Position numbers and translations under genes: made by a program. Below, in pieces: positions 52,095 to 61,052 of a stretch of 64,000 nucleotides of DNA (its first letter is position 1; each line of letters starts with the position of its first letter). The DNA comes from Butyricicoccus faecihominis (lineage in GTDB: Bacteria > Bacillota > Clostridia > Oscillospirales > Butyricicoccaceae). The notes beneath the pieces were generated by a model. The model saw nothing but the letters and a program-made list of their open reading frames with translations. It did no database searches and had not been told where the DNA came from. Where the stretch lies: contig NZ_JANGCE010000003.1 in assembly GCF_024462775.1 (NCBI RefSeq), forward strand, positions 62,001-126,000. The letters run 5' to 3'.

Positions 52095-52655
52095 ATGGAG
52101 CTGAATGAAATACAGGCGCAGTGCGCGCAGGCGGCCGCCGAGGTATGCGATCAGGCAAAGCTGCGCGCGGGCGATCTGCTTGTAGTCGGCTGTTCGTCAA
52201 GCGAAATATCGGGTGAGAAGATCGGCACCCATTCCAGCGTAGAAGTGGCCGAGGCCGCGTTTGAAGGCATATACGGCGTTTTGCGCGAGCGCGATATTTA
52301 TTTGGCCGCGCAGTGCTGCGAGCATTTGAACCGCGCGCTCGTCGTCGAGCGCGCCGCGTACGAACGCTTTGCGCTCGATGAAGTAAACGTTGTGCCGCAG
52401 CCCAAGGCGGGCGGTTCGTTCGCAACGACGGCGTACCGGCGCTTTGCGGATCCGGTCGCGGTGGAAAGCGTGCGGCAGAACGCCAAAGCGGGTCTGGATA
52501 TCGGCGGTACGCTTATCGGCATGCATATCAAGCCGGTGGTCGTTCCGCTGCGGATCAGCCTAAAGCGCATCGGCGAAGCGACGCTGATCTGCGCGCGCCG
52601 CAGGCCGAAATTCGTCGGCGGCAGCCGCGCGGTATACAACGAAAATTTGCTGTGA
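52095..52655 (+). CDS. ywlG: YwlG/UPF0340 family protein (TIGR01440)
   Basis: The 186-residue conserved protein of unknown function is widespread in Firmicutes. Family stretches: LVVGCSSSEISGEKIGTHSS, AAQCCEHLNRALVVER, AGLDIGGTLIGMHIKPVVVP and RRPKFVGGSRAVYN. GGAGGCG is 7 bases before the ATG at 52095. It is followed 7 bases later by a HAD gene. Confidence 0.9.
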   Translation: MELNEIQAQCAQAAAEVCDQAKLRAGDLLVVGCSSSEISGEKIGTHSSVEVAEAAFEGIYGVLRERDIYLAAQCCEHLNRALVVERAAYERFALDEVNVVPQPKAGGSFATTAYRRFADPVAVESVRQNAKAGLDIGGTLIGMHIKPVVVPLRISLKRIGEATLICARRRPKFVGGSRAVYNENLL

Positions 52656-52662
52656 GGAAAAA

Positions 52663-53367
52663 ATGGGATTAAAAGCGGTATTTTTTGATTTAGACGATAC
52701 GCTGTACGCCAGCTTTATGGCGGGCGACGCTTACGCGTACGAACAGCTGGCCCGCTTTGCGGAGGAAACGCTCGGCGTAAACGGACAGGAATTTGTCGCG
52801 GCCTTTGCCGCCGCGCGTAAAAAGCTGGCGCGTATGCAGCCGGGCATGCCGCCGCTGCACGACCGCGTGCTGGCCGCGCAGGGCGCGCTCGAAAGCATGG
52901 GCTTGAACGCGGTGCGCTATGCGCGCGCGGTATTTTCGGTTTATTGGAACGCGGTGTTTGATAAAATGGAGCGCCGCCCGGGCGTGCCCGAGCTGCTGCG
53001 CGACCTGCGCGCCGCCGGAGTAAAAACCGCCGTGTGCACCGATATGCTGGCCGATATTCAGCTTGATAAGCTGGACCGGCTGGGCCTTGCCGATCTGATT
53101 GATTTCCTTGTTTCGAGCGAGGAGGCGGGGCGCGACAAGCCCGCGCCGCCCATCTTTCAGCTGGCGCTGCAAAAATGCGGCTGCCTGCCGGAGGAGGCGG
53201 TCATGGTGGGCGACAACTTCCTGCACGATGTGCAGGGCGCGTACGACTGCGGCATACCGGGCGTTTGGCTCAACTGGACCGGGCTGGACCGCCCGGAAAA
53301 CGCCTGCCCCCACACGGAGGCGGCGGATTTTATCGAGGCCGCGCGCTATATCCGTACGCTGCTGTGA
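52663..53367 (+). CDS. HAD-superfamily hydrolase
   Basis: The 234-residue phosphatase-like protein has motif I FFDLDDTLY, motif II VCTDM, the Lys motif III SSEEAGRDKPAPPIF and motif IV MVGDNFLHDVQGA. The alpha-helical cap of subclass IA is present between motifs I and II. It lies in an operon with ywlG. The substrate is unknown; similar proteins act on small phosphometabolites. Confidence 0.9.
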   Translation: MGLKAVFFDLDDTLYASFMAGDAYAYEQLARFAEETLGVNGQEFVAAFAAARKKLARMQPGMPPLHDRVLAAQGALESMGLNAVRYARAVFSVYWNAVFDKMERRPGVPELLRDLRAAGVKTAVCTDMLADIQLDKLDRLGLADLIDFLVSSEEAGRDKPAPPIFQLALQKCGCLPEEAVMVGDNFLHDVQGAYDCGIPGVWLNWTGLDRPENACPHTEAADFIEAARYIRTLL

Positions 53368-53391
53368 GACAAAAGGAGACTACAACCGACA

Positions 53392-53646
53392 ATGAAGCAT
53401 TTTGACTACAAGCCGCGCGGCGTTTGCTCCATGCGCATTTCATTCGACATGGAGGGCGACACGGTGCACAACGTATCCTTTATGGGCGGGTGCAACGGCA
53501 ATCTACAGGCGATCAGCCGCGTGGTAGAGGGCATGACGGTCGAACAGATCGAGGGATATTTTAAAGGCATTTCCTGCAACGGCAGAGGCACCTCGTGTTC
53601 CGACCAATTAGCGACCGCGGTGCGCGCGGCGCTGGAGAAAAATTAA
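53392..53646 (+). CDS. TSCPD domain protein (TIGR03905 family)
   Basis: An 84-residue protein with the TSCPD motif: VSFMGGCNGNLQAISRVVEG, then YFKGISCNGRGTSCSDQLA, keeping four cysteines. The domain is also found at the end of ribonucleotide reductases, where it may bind metal. It is the last gene of its operon. Confidence 0.9.
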   Translation: MKHFDYKPRGVCSMRISFDMEGDTVHNVSFMGGCNGNLQAISRVVEGMTVEQIEGYFKGISCNGRGTSCSDQLATAVRAALEKN

Positions 53647-53698
53647 AAGCATACAAAACCGCCGGGACCATGGTCCCGGCGGCTTTTGTATGCTTTTC
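53645..53698. terminator. Long bidirectional terminator
   Basis: Arms AAAAGCATACAAAAC and GTTTTGTATGC are extended by CGCCGGGACC / GGTCCCGGCGG to a near-perfect stem of more than 20 bases. T runs exit on both strands. It serves both this operon and the convergent transferase gene. Confidence 0.9.
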
Positions 53699-53702
53699 AT
53701 GA

Positions 53703-54359
53703 TCAATCCATGATTTCCAGCACCGGCGCTTTGGCGTTTGCTTCCTCGGTGCAGACCGCCAACCGGTACGAAGGATCGGAAAAGGGGACGAGCGCGAGCG
53801 AATACGGGCGATCCGCTTCGTCGTATTCGAGCGTGGGCACGTCCGCCCGCAGACGAATACAAAAGCTGCGCAGCGGCAACAAAAGGCCCCGGCCGGTCGC
53901 CTTGACAAACGCTTCCTTGAGCACCCAGAGCGAGTAAAACGCATCCTCGCGCCGGTACAGGGGCAGACTATCGAGATAGCGCACCTCTTCCCGGTGGAAA
54001 AAGCGCGCGGCGATATCGCGGCGGCCGGGCTCGCGCCGCTCAATGTCAACGCCGACCGGATGGTCGGACACCGCGCAGACCGCCCACGCGCCCGAATGCG
54101 ACAGGCTGAAATGCACGCCGGGCTGCGCGACGAGGCAGGGCTTGCCCCCCTCGGCCACCGAGATGGCGAGCGGGTGCGGGATGGACGGGAACAGCTTTGC
54201 CACCGCGTATTCCAACAGAAGCGTCGCGGCAAAGCCCTGCGCGCGGGCGGGGCCGTGGCGGCGGTCCAATTCCTCCAGCCGGTCGGGCGCGATTAGAGAA
54301 CGGGCGGACGGGTCGTCCGGATCGGTTTTGGTCACAGGTATCGCATAAATCACGGTCAA
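53703..54359 (-). CDS. Sfp-type 4'-phosphopantetheinyl transferase
   Basis: Activates carrier proteins by attaching phosphopantetheine from coenzyme A. The 218-residue length and motifs fit the Sfp class: HFSLSHSGAWAVCAVSD, VGVDIERREPGR and LWVLKEAFVKATGRGL (Glu and Lys of the Mg/CoA site). The start is TTG at 54359, 8 bases after AAAGGGGGG. No polyketide or peptide synthase gene is in the window. Confidence 0.88.
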   Translation of the reverse strand: MTVIYAIPVTKTDPDDPSARSLIAPDRLEELDRRHGPARAQGFAATLLLEYAVAKLFPSIPHPLAISVAEGGKPCLVAQPGVHFSLSHSGAWAVCAVSDHPVGVDIERREPGRRDIAARFFHREEVRYLDSLPLYRREDAFYSLWVLKEAFVKATGRGLLLPLRSFCIRLRADVPTLEYDEADRPYSLALVPFSDPSYRLAVCTEEANAKAPVLEIMD

Positions 54360-54482
54360 GGCAAAATCCCCCCTTTGTGCTGCCGCGCGGTACGTGCCGC
54401 AGCGCCCTGATCTTTAATGAAATGCCAAAGCTTATTTTAGCGCATTTTGAATGGAAAAACAAGAGAGAAAGGAGCAAAGCGA

Positions 54483-56282
54483 ATGAGAAAGCGTGTGGCC
54501 GAAGTGTTTGGCATGGTGCTGCGCAACTGGGATACGCTCATTGGCTTTGCGGTGATCTATAAAACCATAGGGTATGCCTTCCTTTTCCCGGAAATCCGCG
54601 TGCAGCTTGCCATCTTGCCGCGCCTGCTCGGCTTGCCGCATGTGGGGCAGCAGGACATCGGCGCGTTGCTCCGGTCGCCGCTGGCGCTGCTTTTGATCGC
54701 GGCCACGCTGCTTCTGCTCGCGTTTTACCTTTTGTTTGAGGTGGTCGCACTGCTGATGTATTGCGAAGCGGGGTGGGAGCGGCGGCGTATCACGCTTTGG
54801 GATATGTGGAAAGAGGGGGGCAAGCGCACCGCCGGATTGTTCCGCCCAAAAAAGGTCGCGGTGCTTTCTTTGGCGCTGCCGCTGCTGCTTTCTGTTTTTT
54901 CCATGGCGAGCGGCTGGCTGCAAACGGTGCGGGTACCCGAATTTGTTGCGGAATACCTGCGGTCGACGCCCCGGCTGGCGCTGTCGTACGCGGCTATCAT
55001 CATAGCGTGCAACCTGCTGCTGTTCGGTTTTGTGTTCGGCATGCCGGCGATGCTGCTGCACGGCGCTTCTTTCCCGGCGGCATGGCGCGAAAGCCTGCGG
55101 CTCATCCGGGGGAGAAGGGTCAAAACGGGCGGGACCATGCTGCTGCTTGGCGCGCTGCTGGCCGCGACCGTTCTTTTCGCGGCGGCGGTGGCCGTGATTC
55201 TGGTGGCCGCCGGCTGCCGGATCTTGTTTCCGCCCGCGCAGGCGCGCGTGCGCTTTGCGTTTTATATGGTAATTTTACAGCGGCTTAATACCGTGAGCAT
55301 GGGCGCGGTGGTCTCTGTGTTACTATGCGCCGTCATCATCTCACTATACCATACTTACCGCGCAGAAAAGCGCCCGGCAAAGGAAAAACGCCCAAAAAAG
55401 CTCGCGAAAAAGCTGATCGGGCGAAGCCTGTTTGCGGCGACCGCGGTCGTAATGCTGCTTTTTATGAGCGAGACCGAGCTGGGCGGCGCGTTTTTCAGCG
55501 CGGGAGAGCATGAAACGCAGATCGTCGCGCACCGGGCGGGCGGCCTGTTCGCGCCGGAAAACACCGTGGCGGCGCTGCATAACGCGATAAGGGACGGAGC
55601 GGACGCGGCCGAGATCGATGTTCAGCAGCTGCGCGACGGCACGCTCATCGTTTTACACGATTCTGACTTCCGGCGAACGACCGGCGCGGACCTGACGGTG
55701 CGGGAGGCCGCGTGGCCGGAGGTGCGTCCGCTCGACGCGGGCGCTTCTTTTTCTCCCGCCTATGCCGGCGAGCCGGTGCCCACGCTGGCGGATATGCTGC
55801 GCGCGGCCAAAGACCGCATCGATCTGATGATCGAACTGAAAGGCCCCGGCGGGATGGAACGGGCCGTGCTGGACACGATCCGGCGATACGGCATGGAAAC
55901 CCAGTGCAGCATCGCCTCGATGGATTTGGAAACGCTGCGCCGCGTCAAACAGCTGGCTCCGGAAATAGAAACGGTCTATATCTCCGCGCTGCTGATCTCC
56001 GACCGCTACGACCTGCCGTATGTGGATAGTTACAGCGTGGAGACCAGCTCGCTTTCGCTGGAAACCGTGGCGGACGCGCACGCCCAGCACAAAAAAATCT
56101 ATGGCTGGACGGCAAATTCGATCAAGACCCTGAACAAACTGCTGCGCTGTCAGGTGGACGGCCTTGTGACCGATAACGCCTTGCTCGCGGCATATTGCAT
56201 GGAGACCAACGGCGCGGATCTGTGGATGGACGATCTGACCGCGCTGTTTTTCGGCGAGCCGGAGCAAAGCGGCGTCAACTGA
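54483..56282 (+). CDS. Membrane glycerophosphodiester phosphodiesterase
   Basis: A 599-residue protein. The N-terminal 320 residues hold about six to eight hydrophobic segments (glycerophosphoryl diester phosphodiesterase membrane domain), followed by a seventh near 325-340. The C-terminal GDPD TIM barrel has the catalytic set: VAHRAGGLFAPENTVAALHN, EIDVQQLRDGTLIVLHDSDF, LMIELKGPGG and the closing VDGLVTDNALLAA. It releases glycerol-3-phosphate or cleaves lipid head groups at the membrane. ATG at 54483 follows AAAGGAG. Its 3' end overlaps the convergent gene by 8 bases. Confidence 0.9.
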   Translation: MRKRVAEVFGMVLRNWDTLIGFAVIYKTIGYAFLFPEIRVQLAILPRLLGLPHVGQQDIGALLRSPLALLLIAATLLLLAFYLLFEVVALLMYCEAGWERRRITLWDMWKEGGKRTAGLFRPKKVAVLSLALPLLLSVFSMASGWLQTVRVPEFVAEYLRSTPRLALSYAAIIIACNLLLFGFVFGMPAMLLHGASFPAAWRESLRLIRGRRVKTGGTMLLLGALLAATVLFAAAVAVILVAAGCRILFPPAQARVRFAFYMVILQRLNTVSMGAVVSVLLCAVIISLYHTYRAEKRPAKEKRPKKLAKKLIGRSLFAATAVVMLLFMSETELGGAFFSAGEHETQIVAHRAGGLFAPENTVAALHNAIRDGADAAEIDVQQLRDGTLIVLHDSDFRRTTGADLTVREAAWPEVRPLDAGASFSPAYAGEPVPTLADMLRAAKDRIDLMIELKGPGGMERAVLDTIRRYGMETQCSIASMDLETLRRVKQLAPEIETVYISALLISDRYDLPYVDSYSVETSSLSLETVADAHAQHKKIYGWTANSIKTLNKLLRCQVDGLVTDNALLAAYCMETNGADLWMDDLTALFFGEPEQSGVN

Positions 56283-57732
56283 AACTCGCGGGGAGCTGGG
56301 CGGCAAGCGTGGGATGCCGCCGCAGCCGGTTGCGGGAATGATGATAAGCCGCCTGAAAAACGGCCTGAAAGCAGGCGGAGAAGCGATGCAGATCGTTTTG
56401 CTGGAGCGCGTCGCACAGCGATGAAAAGGCCTGCGTGATCTGCTGTGTCAGAGCTTTTTGCTCTTCGGGAGCGGGCGCCAACCGGTTTAGGTAATGGCCC
56501 CAAATCAGAATATCGTCGAACTGCCGGACGATGGTGCGCAGACAGTGATACGGCGCGTGCCGCCGCAAAAATTCCAACAGCATTTGCACGATGTGTGTGG
56601 TGCGCCGTTCGACCGAATCGCGCCACATAGCGGCGAGCGCCTCCGCCTGCCGCGCGTCCAGCGTGGCGGCGGCGGCATGGGAAAGCCGGTTTGTGCAGAC
56701 GGAGAGAATCTGCATCACATCCAAATATAAAACAAGGTGCTCGCAGATCACCGGAATATCCAGCCGAAGCGGCGCCAGCGCGCCGCCTATCCGCCGTTCG
56801 ATGCCCTTTTTATCCAGCACGCGGACGGCGCCGATGTCGCTGAGCAGCGCAACGGCGTTGCAGGCGGTCGATTTGGAGATTTCATAGGTGTTCATCAGGG
56901 CGGGAACGGAGGGCAGGTAGGCGCTTCCGTCAAACGCGCCGGCTTCCATGCGTTTATAAAGGCTGCGGGCCACGACGGTGTACAGCGGAACGTGTCCCTT
57001 TCCGCAAAACCACTGATAAGCGACTGCGGGGCGCTCGGCGGGATACCGCTGGTTCAGCCCGTCCAGATAGACGGCGGCGCGCGTTGCCCCGTCGCGGTAC
57101 AGCTTTTCCAGCCGCCGCGTCAGCGCCGCGGGGTCGCGCTGTTCAATCGGCTGCAAGATGCTTGCAAGGGTGGCTTCCGCCAGCGCGACGCTTGTCGAAA
57201 AGGGATTGGCGAGCCGGGAGGAGGGCAGGTACGGAAGGCGCGCGTAATGCTCCATGTCCGCCCGCAGATCCATGATGACCGGATTTTGACAAGGCAGGAG
57301 CAGCGTGGTGAGAAAACGCGACACCTGCCTATGGATGCGGAATTCCTCGGTTTCTTGGCGCAGGTCGCGTATCACGGCGTAAAGCGCGCCGGTATCGGCG
57401 CGCTGCGCCCCTTTGGCGTATAGCGGCGGCATGATCAGCTCCAACCCGCCATAAAGATCAAGGATGCTCTCGCGCCGCTGGAGCAGCGCGGATACATAGC
57501 CTTCATCCGTTTCATCAAAACAAACGACCGCGCGCTTGCCCGGCGCGGCGTGGATATACCCATCCGCTTCCAGCATGCGGATGACCCTTCTGACCGTGGT
57601 GATGCCCGCGTGATACTGGCGGCAGAGCTCCCGCTGGGAGGGCAAGCTTTGCCCGCAGCGGATCGCGCCGCTGTAAAGCTGCGTGAGGATGGATTGATAC
57701 AGCGTTTCGTATAGAATGTTTTCCCCTTTCAC
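56275..57732 (-). CDS. GntR-family regulator with a long C-terminal domain
   Basis: A 485-residue regulator. Residues 1-70 form a GntR winged helix: YQSILTQLYSGAIRCGQSLP, SQRELCRQYHAGITTVRRVI, MLEADGYIHAAPGKRA. The remaining 400 residues do not match the usual UTRA or FadR effector domains and are mainly helical. A second possible winged-helix-like region lies near 240-290 (VPLYTVVARSLYKRMEAGAF, then PSVPALMNTYEISKSTACNAV). The GTG at 57732 is chosen: AGGGAGG is 7 bases upstream, and the alternative ATG at 57807 would put an extended -10 (TGGTATACT) inside the coding region. It is divergent from the hybrid kinase. Confidence 0.8.
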   Translation of the reverse strand: MKGENILYETLYQSILTQLYSGAIRCGQSLPSQRELCRQYHAGITTVRRVIRMLEADGYIHAAPGKRAVVCFDETDEGYVSALLQRRESILDLYGGLELIMPPLYAKGAQRADTGALYAVIRDLRQETEEFRIHRQVSRFLTTLLLPCQNPVIMDLRADMEHYARLPYLPSSRLANPFSTSVALAEATLASILQPIEQRDPAALTRRLEKLYRDGATRAAVYLDGLNQRYPAERPAVAYQWFCGKGHVPLYTVVARSLYKRMEAGAFDGSAYLPSVPALMNTYEISKSTACNAVALLSDIGAVRVLDKKGIERRIGGALAPLRLDIPVICEHLVLYLDVMQILSVCTNRLSHAAAATLDARQAEALAAMWRDSVERRTTHIVQMLLEFLRRHAPYHCLRTIVRQFDDILIWGHYLNRLAPAPEEQKALTQQITQAFSSLCDALQQNDLHRFSACFQAVFQAAYHHSRNRLRRHPTLAAQLPASFS

Positions 57733-57795
57733 CGGTCGCCCTCCCTTGGCCTGATCTGCAACCAGTATACCATAGTTTGGCGCGGTACAAAACAC

Positions 57796-57824
57796 TTGCT
57801 TATTCATTGGAGAAGGAATAAAAT
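57796..57824 (+). promoter_or_regulatory. Promoter of the hybrid histidine kinase
   Basis: TTGCTT (57796-57801), 17 bases, TAAAAT (57819-57824), 68 bases before the start codon. On the other strand an extended -10 TGGTATACT at about 57773-57765 serves the GntR gene, so the two promoters are back to back. Confidence 0.55.
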
Positions 57825-57892
57825 AAACCTATAGTCAACACGGGAAAGACAGGCGGAAGCGAATTGCGACCTGAAAAAGGAAAGGCTTCAAT

Positions 57893-60283
57893 ATGGATAT
57901 GACGACCCAAGGGAAGGATTATGAATATGCAACGCTGATGAATATGCTGCATGTCAGCGTCAGCAAGCATCTTTTGGATGAACATTTTACAATGGTGTGG
58001 GCCAACTCGTTTTATTATGATCTGATCGGCTACCCCAAAGAGGAATACGAAGCGCTATACCACAACCATTGCGATACTTATTATGTAAACGACGCGCTCG
58101 GCATACACGATGACAAGGAGCTTGCGGAATTGACGGACGCCGTCATGAAGGCGCTGTCCACCGGAAGGAACGGCTACATCCTCACTTCCAGAATGCGCCG
58201 CAAGAGCGGGGAATACATTTGGGTGCAGATGACGGCCACCTTCACGGATGAATACATCGACGGTCGGCAGGTCTCCTATACCGTTATGACCGATGTCACG
58301 GAAAGCATGCAGCAGCGGATCGAGCAAACGGCCGCCTATGACAATTTGCCCGGCTTTGTGGCAAAATACCGGATTGACCCGGAAATGCATATCCGAATCA
58401 TGGAAGTAAACAGCCAGTTCAATACGTTTTTCGGCGCGGGAAGCAGCCGGATCGACACAGCCGCCGTTATTTTTCAAAACAACCTGAAGCAGAACGAGGA
58501 AGTCATCCGCGCCCACCGGCAGGAGCTGTCCGCGGGAAAACCGGTGCATTTTGTGATCCATGTGGAAAACAGCGCGGGCAAGACCTTTTGGCTGCAAGTC
58601 AACGCCTCCTGCGTCGACCGGCAGGGCGGGGACTTTATTTATCTGGCGATCTTTATCGACATCACCAATGAGACCGAGCTGCGCAGCATGCAGGAAAAGC
58701 TGGAGCAGCAGGCGCGCGAATTGCAACAGGCGCTTGAACTGGCGGAGCATGCCAGCCGCGCCAAGACGGATTTCCTATCCCATATGTCGCATGACATCCG
58801 CACGCCCATGAACGCGATCGTCGGCATGACGGATATTGCCAAGGCGCACCTGAACGAGCCGGAAAAAATGCTCGACTGCCTTGGCAAGATCGAGCTGTCC
58901 AGCCGCCATTTGCTGGGCCTGATCAACGATGTGCTGGACATGAGCCGGATCGAAAACGGCAATATCGCGATCAATACCGCGCCGGTATCCCTGCCCGAGC
59001 TGCTGGAAAACGTGGTAACGATCACACAGCCGAGCATCAAGGCGAGGGAGCAGCAGTTTGCCGTGCAGCTGCATCATGTGCGGCACGAGCGTTATTGCTC
59101 GGACGCGCTGCGCCTGCGGCAGATCCTGATCAACCTGCTGTCCAACGCGTCCAAATTCACGCCGTCCGGCGGCGCGGTGACGGTGGATATTGAAGAGTTT
59201 CCGGGGGCAGCGCCGGCCGACGCGGAACTGCGCATTCGGGTGGCGGATACGGGCATCGGCATGAGCGCAGGCTATCTCGAACACATTTTCGATCCCTTTT
59301 CCCGCGAGCAGGACAGCCGCGTGGATAAGACCGAGGGCAGCGGGCTGGGCATGGCGATCACCAAACGCCTTGTCGAGCTGCTGGGCGGCAGCATCGAGGT
59401 GCAGAGCGAGGTGGGCGTTGGCACGACCTTTGTCGTCCGCCTGCCCATGGAGATCGACGATACCGCGACGGAGCTTTGCCGGTTCCCGGAGCTAAAGGTC
59501 CTCGTGGTGGACGACGGCGCGTACACGCTGGAATATTTGGAGCAGCTGCTCGGTGAATTGCAGGTCAAAGCGGAATGCACCTCCAGCGGAGCGGACGCGG
59601 TGGAAAAGGTCGTGCGGGCCAGCCGGGAAGGGCGCGATTACGACGCGGTCATTTTGGATTGGAAAATGCCCGAGCTGGACGGCCTGCACACCGCCGAGCG
59701 TATCCGCGAGAAGGTGGGCCGTCAATTCCCCATCCTCATCATGTCCGCGTATGATTGGAGCGATATCGAGGATGTCGCAAAGCGGGCGGGCGTCAACGGT
59801 TTTTTGCAAAAGCCGATTTTTCGCTCCACGCTGTGCTATGGGATTAAAAGATACGTTTTGCAGCAAAAGGCGGAAAAAAGCGTGCAGCCCACTTATGATT
59901 TTTCGGGCAAGCGCCTGCTTCTGGTAGAAGATAACGAACTGAACCGTGAGATCGCGGTTGAGCTGTTGCAGCGGACCGGCGCGATCGTCGACACGGCGTG
60001 CAACGGCAAGCAGGGGATAGAACGGTTTGAAAACGTTCCGGAAGGGCATTACGCGCTGATCCTGATGGACATTCAAATGCCGGTGATGGACGGTCTGGCC
60101 GCGACCCGCGTCATCCGTGCGCTTTCCCGCGCCGACGCGGCGACGGTACCGATTATCGCCATGACCGCCGACGCGTTCGCGGAGGATGTCGTCGCGTCGA
60201 AGCAAGCCGGTATGACCAGCCATCTGGCCAAACCGATCGATGTGGCCGAGCTGTACCGTGTGATACAAGCCTGTCTTGCATAA
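57893..60283 (+). CDS. Hybrid histidine kinase with two receiver domains
   Basis: A 796-residue cytoplasmic signalling protein with no membrane segments. Order: PAS-like domain (about 20-130), second PAS-like domain (about 145-255, ending VDRQGGDFIYLAIFIDITNE), coiled coil, HisKA with the phospho-His in HMSHDIRTPMNAIVGM (about 298), HATPase (N-box LRQILINLLSNASKFT; VADTGIGM; GSGLGMAITKR), receiver 1 (VLVVDDGAYT, AVILDWKMPELDG, FLQKPI) and receiver 2 (LLVEDNELN, LILMDIQMPVMDG, HLAKPID). No DNA-binding output is fused, so phosphotransfer to another protein is expected. Confidence 0.93.
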   Translation: MDMTTQGKDYEYATLMNMLHVSVSKHLLDEHFTMVWANSFYYDLIGYPKEEYEALYHNHCDTYYVNDALGIHDDKELAELTDAVMKALSTGRNGYILTSRMRRKSGEYIWVQMTATFTDEYIDGRQVSYTVMTDVTESMQQRIEQTAAYDNLPGFVAKYRIDPEMHIRIMEVNSQFNTFFGAGSSRIDTAAVIFQNNLKQNEEVIRAHRQELSAGKPVHFVIHVENSAGKTFWLQVNASCVDRQGGDFIYLAIFIDITNETELRSMQEKLEQQARELQQALELAEHASRAKTDFLSHMSHDIRTPMNAIVGMTDIAKAHLNEPEKMLDCLGKIELSSRHLLGLINDVLDMSRIENGNIAINTAPVSLPELLENVVTITQPSIKAREQQFAVQLHHVRHERYCSDALRLRQILINLLSNASKFTPSGGAVTVDIEEFPGAAPADAELRIRVADTGIGMSAGYLEHIFDPFSREQDSRVDKTEGSGLGMAITKRLVELLGGSIEVQSEVGVGTTFVVRLPMEIDDTATELCRFPELKVLVVDDGAYTLEYLEQLLGELQVKAECTSSGADAVEKVVRASREGRDYDAVILDWKMPELDGLHTAERIREKVGRQFPILIMSAYDWSDIEDVAKRAGVNGFLQKPIFRSTLCYGIKRYVLQQKAEKSVQPTYDFSGKRLLLVEDNELNREIAVELLQRTGAIVDTACNGKQGIERFENVPEGHYALILMDIQMPVMDGLAATRVIRALSRADAATVPIIAMTADAFAEDVVASKQAGMTSHLAKPIDVAELYRVIQACLA

Positions 60284-60288
60284 TAAAT

Positions 60289-60342
60289 GGTCCGGCAAGG
60301 GCGCGCCGCCATCAGGCGAGCTCCTTGCCGGACCGCTTTTTT
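60289..60342 (+). terminator. Terminator of the hybrid kinase gene
   Basis: A 12-base stem GGTCCGGCAAGG / CCTTGCCGGACC is followed by GCTTTTTT. Confidence 0.9.
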
Positions 60343-60354
60343 ATGCGCCCCCGG

Positions 60355-60564
60355 TCAGACCTTGGGCTTGATGAATTGGGTATCCTCTGCAAATGCGGCC
60401 ATGTGCTCGGCCCATTTGTCCTTGGGGATATCACGGATGGATACCGATACGACTCTTTCCTCTATGCCAAGGTCCTGTGCGATAAAACGCTGTACCTTTT
60501 GCGCGAGGGCGGCTTTGGTGTCATGATCCCGCCCGGGGAACATGGTGATGTCGATATGTGGCAT
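60355..60564 (-). CDS. 4-oxalocrotonate tautomerase family protein
   Basis: A 69-residue small tautomerase. The catalytic Pro follows the initiator Met (MPHIDITMFPGRD), with the rest matching the family: TKAALAQKVQRFIAQDLGI and VSVSIRDIPKDKWAEHM. Enzymes of this group act on keto-enol substrates as homohexamers or dimers. It lies 16 bases after a cupin gene in the same operon. Confidence 0.88.
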   Translation of the reverse strand: MPHIDITMFPGRDHDTKAALAQKVQRFIAQDLGIEERVVSVSIRDIPKDKWAEHMAAFAEDTQFIKPKV

Positions 60565-60580
60565 GGTAAAAAGACTTCCT

Positions 60581-60982
60581 TTACGTTAATTGATCGTATT
60601 CCTCGTTGCCGACCGGTTCGAGCCACTCGTTGGAAGCGCCTTCCGCCGGTACCTCCACCGCAAGGTGCACGAACCAGCTGTCGCGCGCGGCGCCGTGCCA
60701 GTGCTTGGTCTCAGGCGGGATGTTGACAACGTCGCCCGCGTGAAGCTCGCGCGCGGGCCGGCCCCATTCCTGATACCAGCCGCGTCCGGCGGTCACCAGC
60801 AATATCTGCCCGCCCTTGTGGTGGATGTGCCAGTTATTGCGGCAGCCGGGCTCAAACGTCACGTTACCGATGCCCACCCCCTCAGTCGTGAGCATGTTCA
60901 AATAACTTTGGCCGATAAAATACTGGGCATAGCCTGTGTTTGCGGGACCTCTTTCAAAAATTCCTGATTTGGGTTCGGTCAA
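60581..60982 (-). CDS. Cupin domain protein
   Basis: A 133-residue single cupin with metal-binding motif 1 (NNWHIHHKGGQILLVTAGRG) and motif 2 (GDVVNIPPETKHWHGA). Similar proteins accompany carboxymuconolactone decarboxylases and stress-inducible redox genes. It heads the operon with the tautomerase and is driven by a MerR-type promoter. AAAGGAGG precedes the start. Confidence 0.88.
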   Translation of the reverse strand: MTEPKSGIFERGPANTGYAQYFIGQSYLNMLTTEGVGIGNVTFEPGCRNNWHIHHKGGQILLVTAGRGWYQEWGRPARELHAGDVVNIPPETKHWHGAARDSWFVHLAVEVPAEGASNEWLEPVGNEEYDQLT

Positions 60983-61021
60983 TGATCGCGCCTCCTTTGC
61001 TTCGTGTTTTGTCCTACCGAC

Positions 61022-61052
61022 ATCTTATCACTTGGAGTTTACTCCATGTCAA
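61022..61052 (-). promoter_or_regulatory. MerR-type promoter/operator of the cupin-tautomerase operon
   Basis: On the minus strand TTGACA (61052-61047) and TAAGAT (61027-61022) are separated by 19 bases, too long for a normal promoter. The spacer holds the palindrome TGGAGTAAACTCCAAG. An over-long spacer with GGAGT/ACTCC arms is the hallmark of MerR-family activation. No MerR gene is in the window. Confidence 0.65.
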
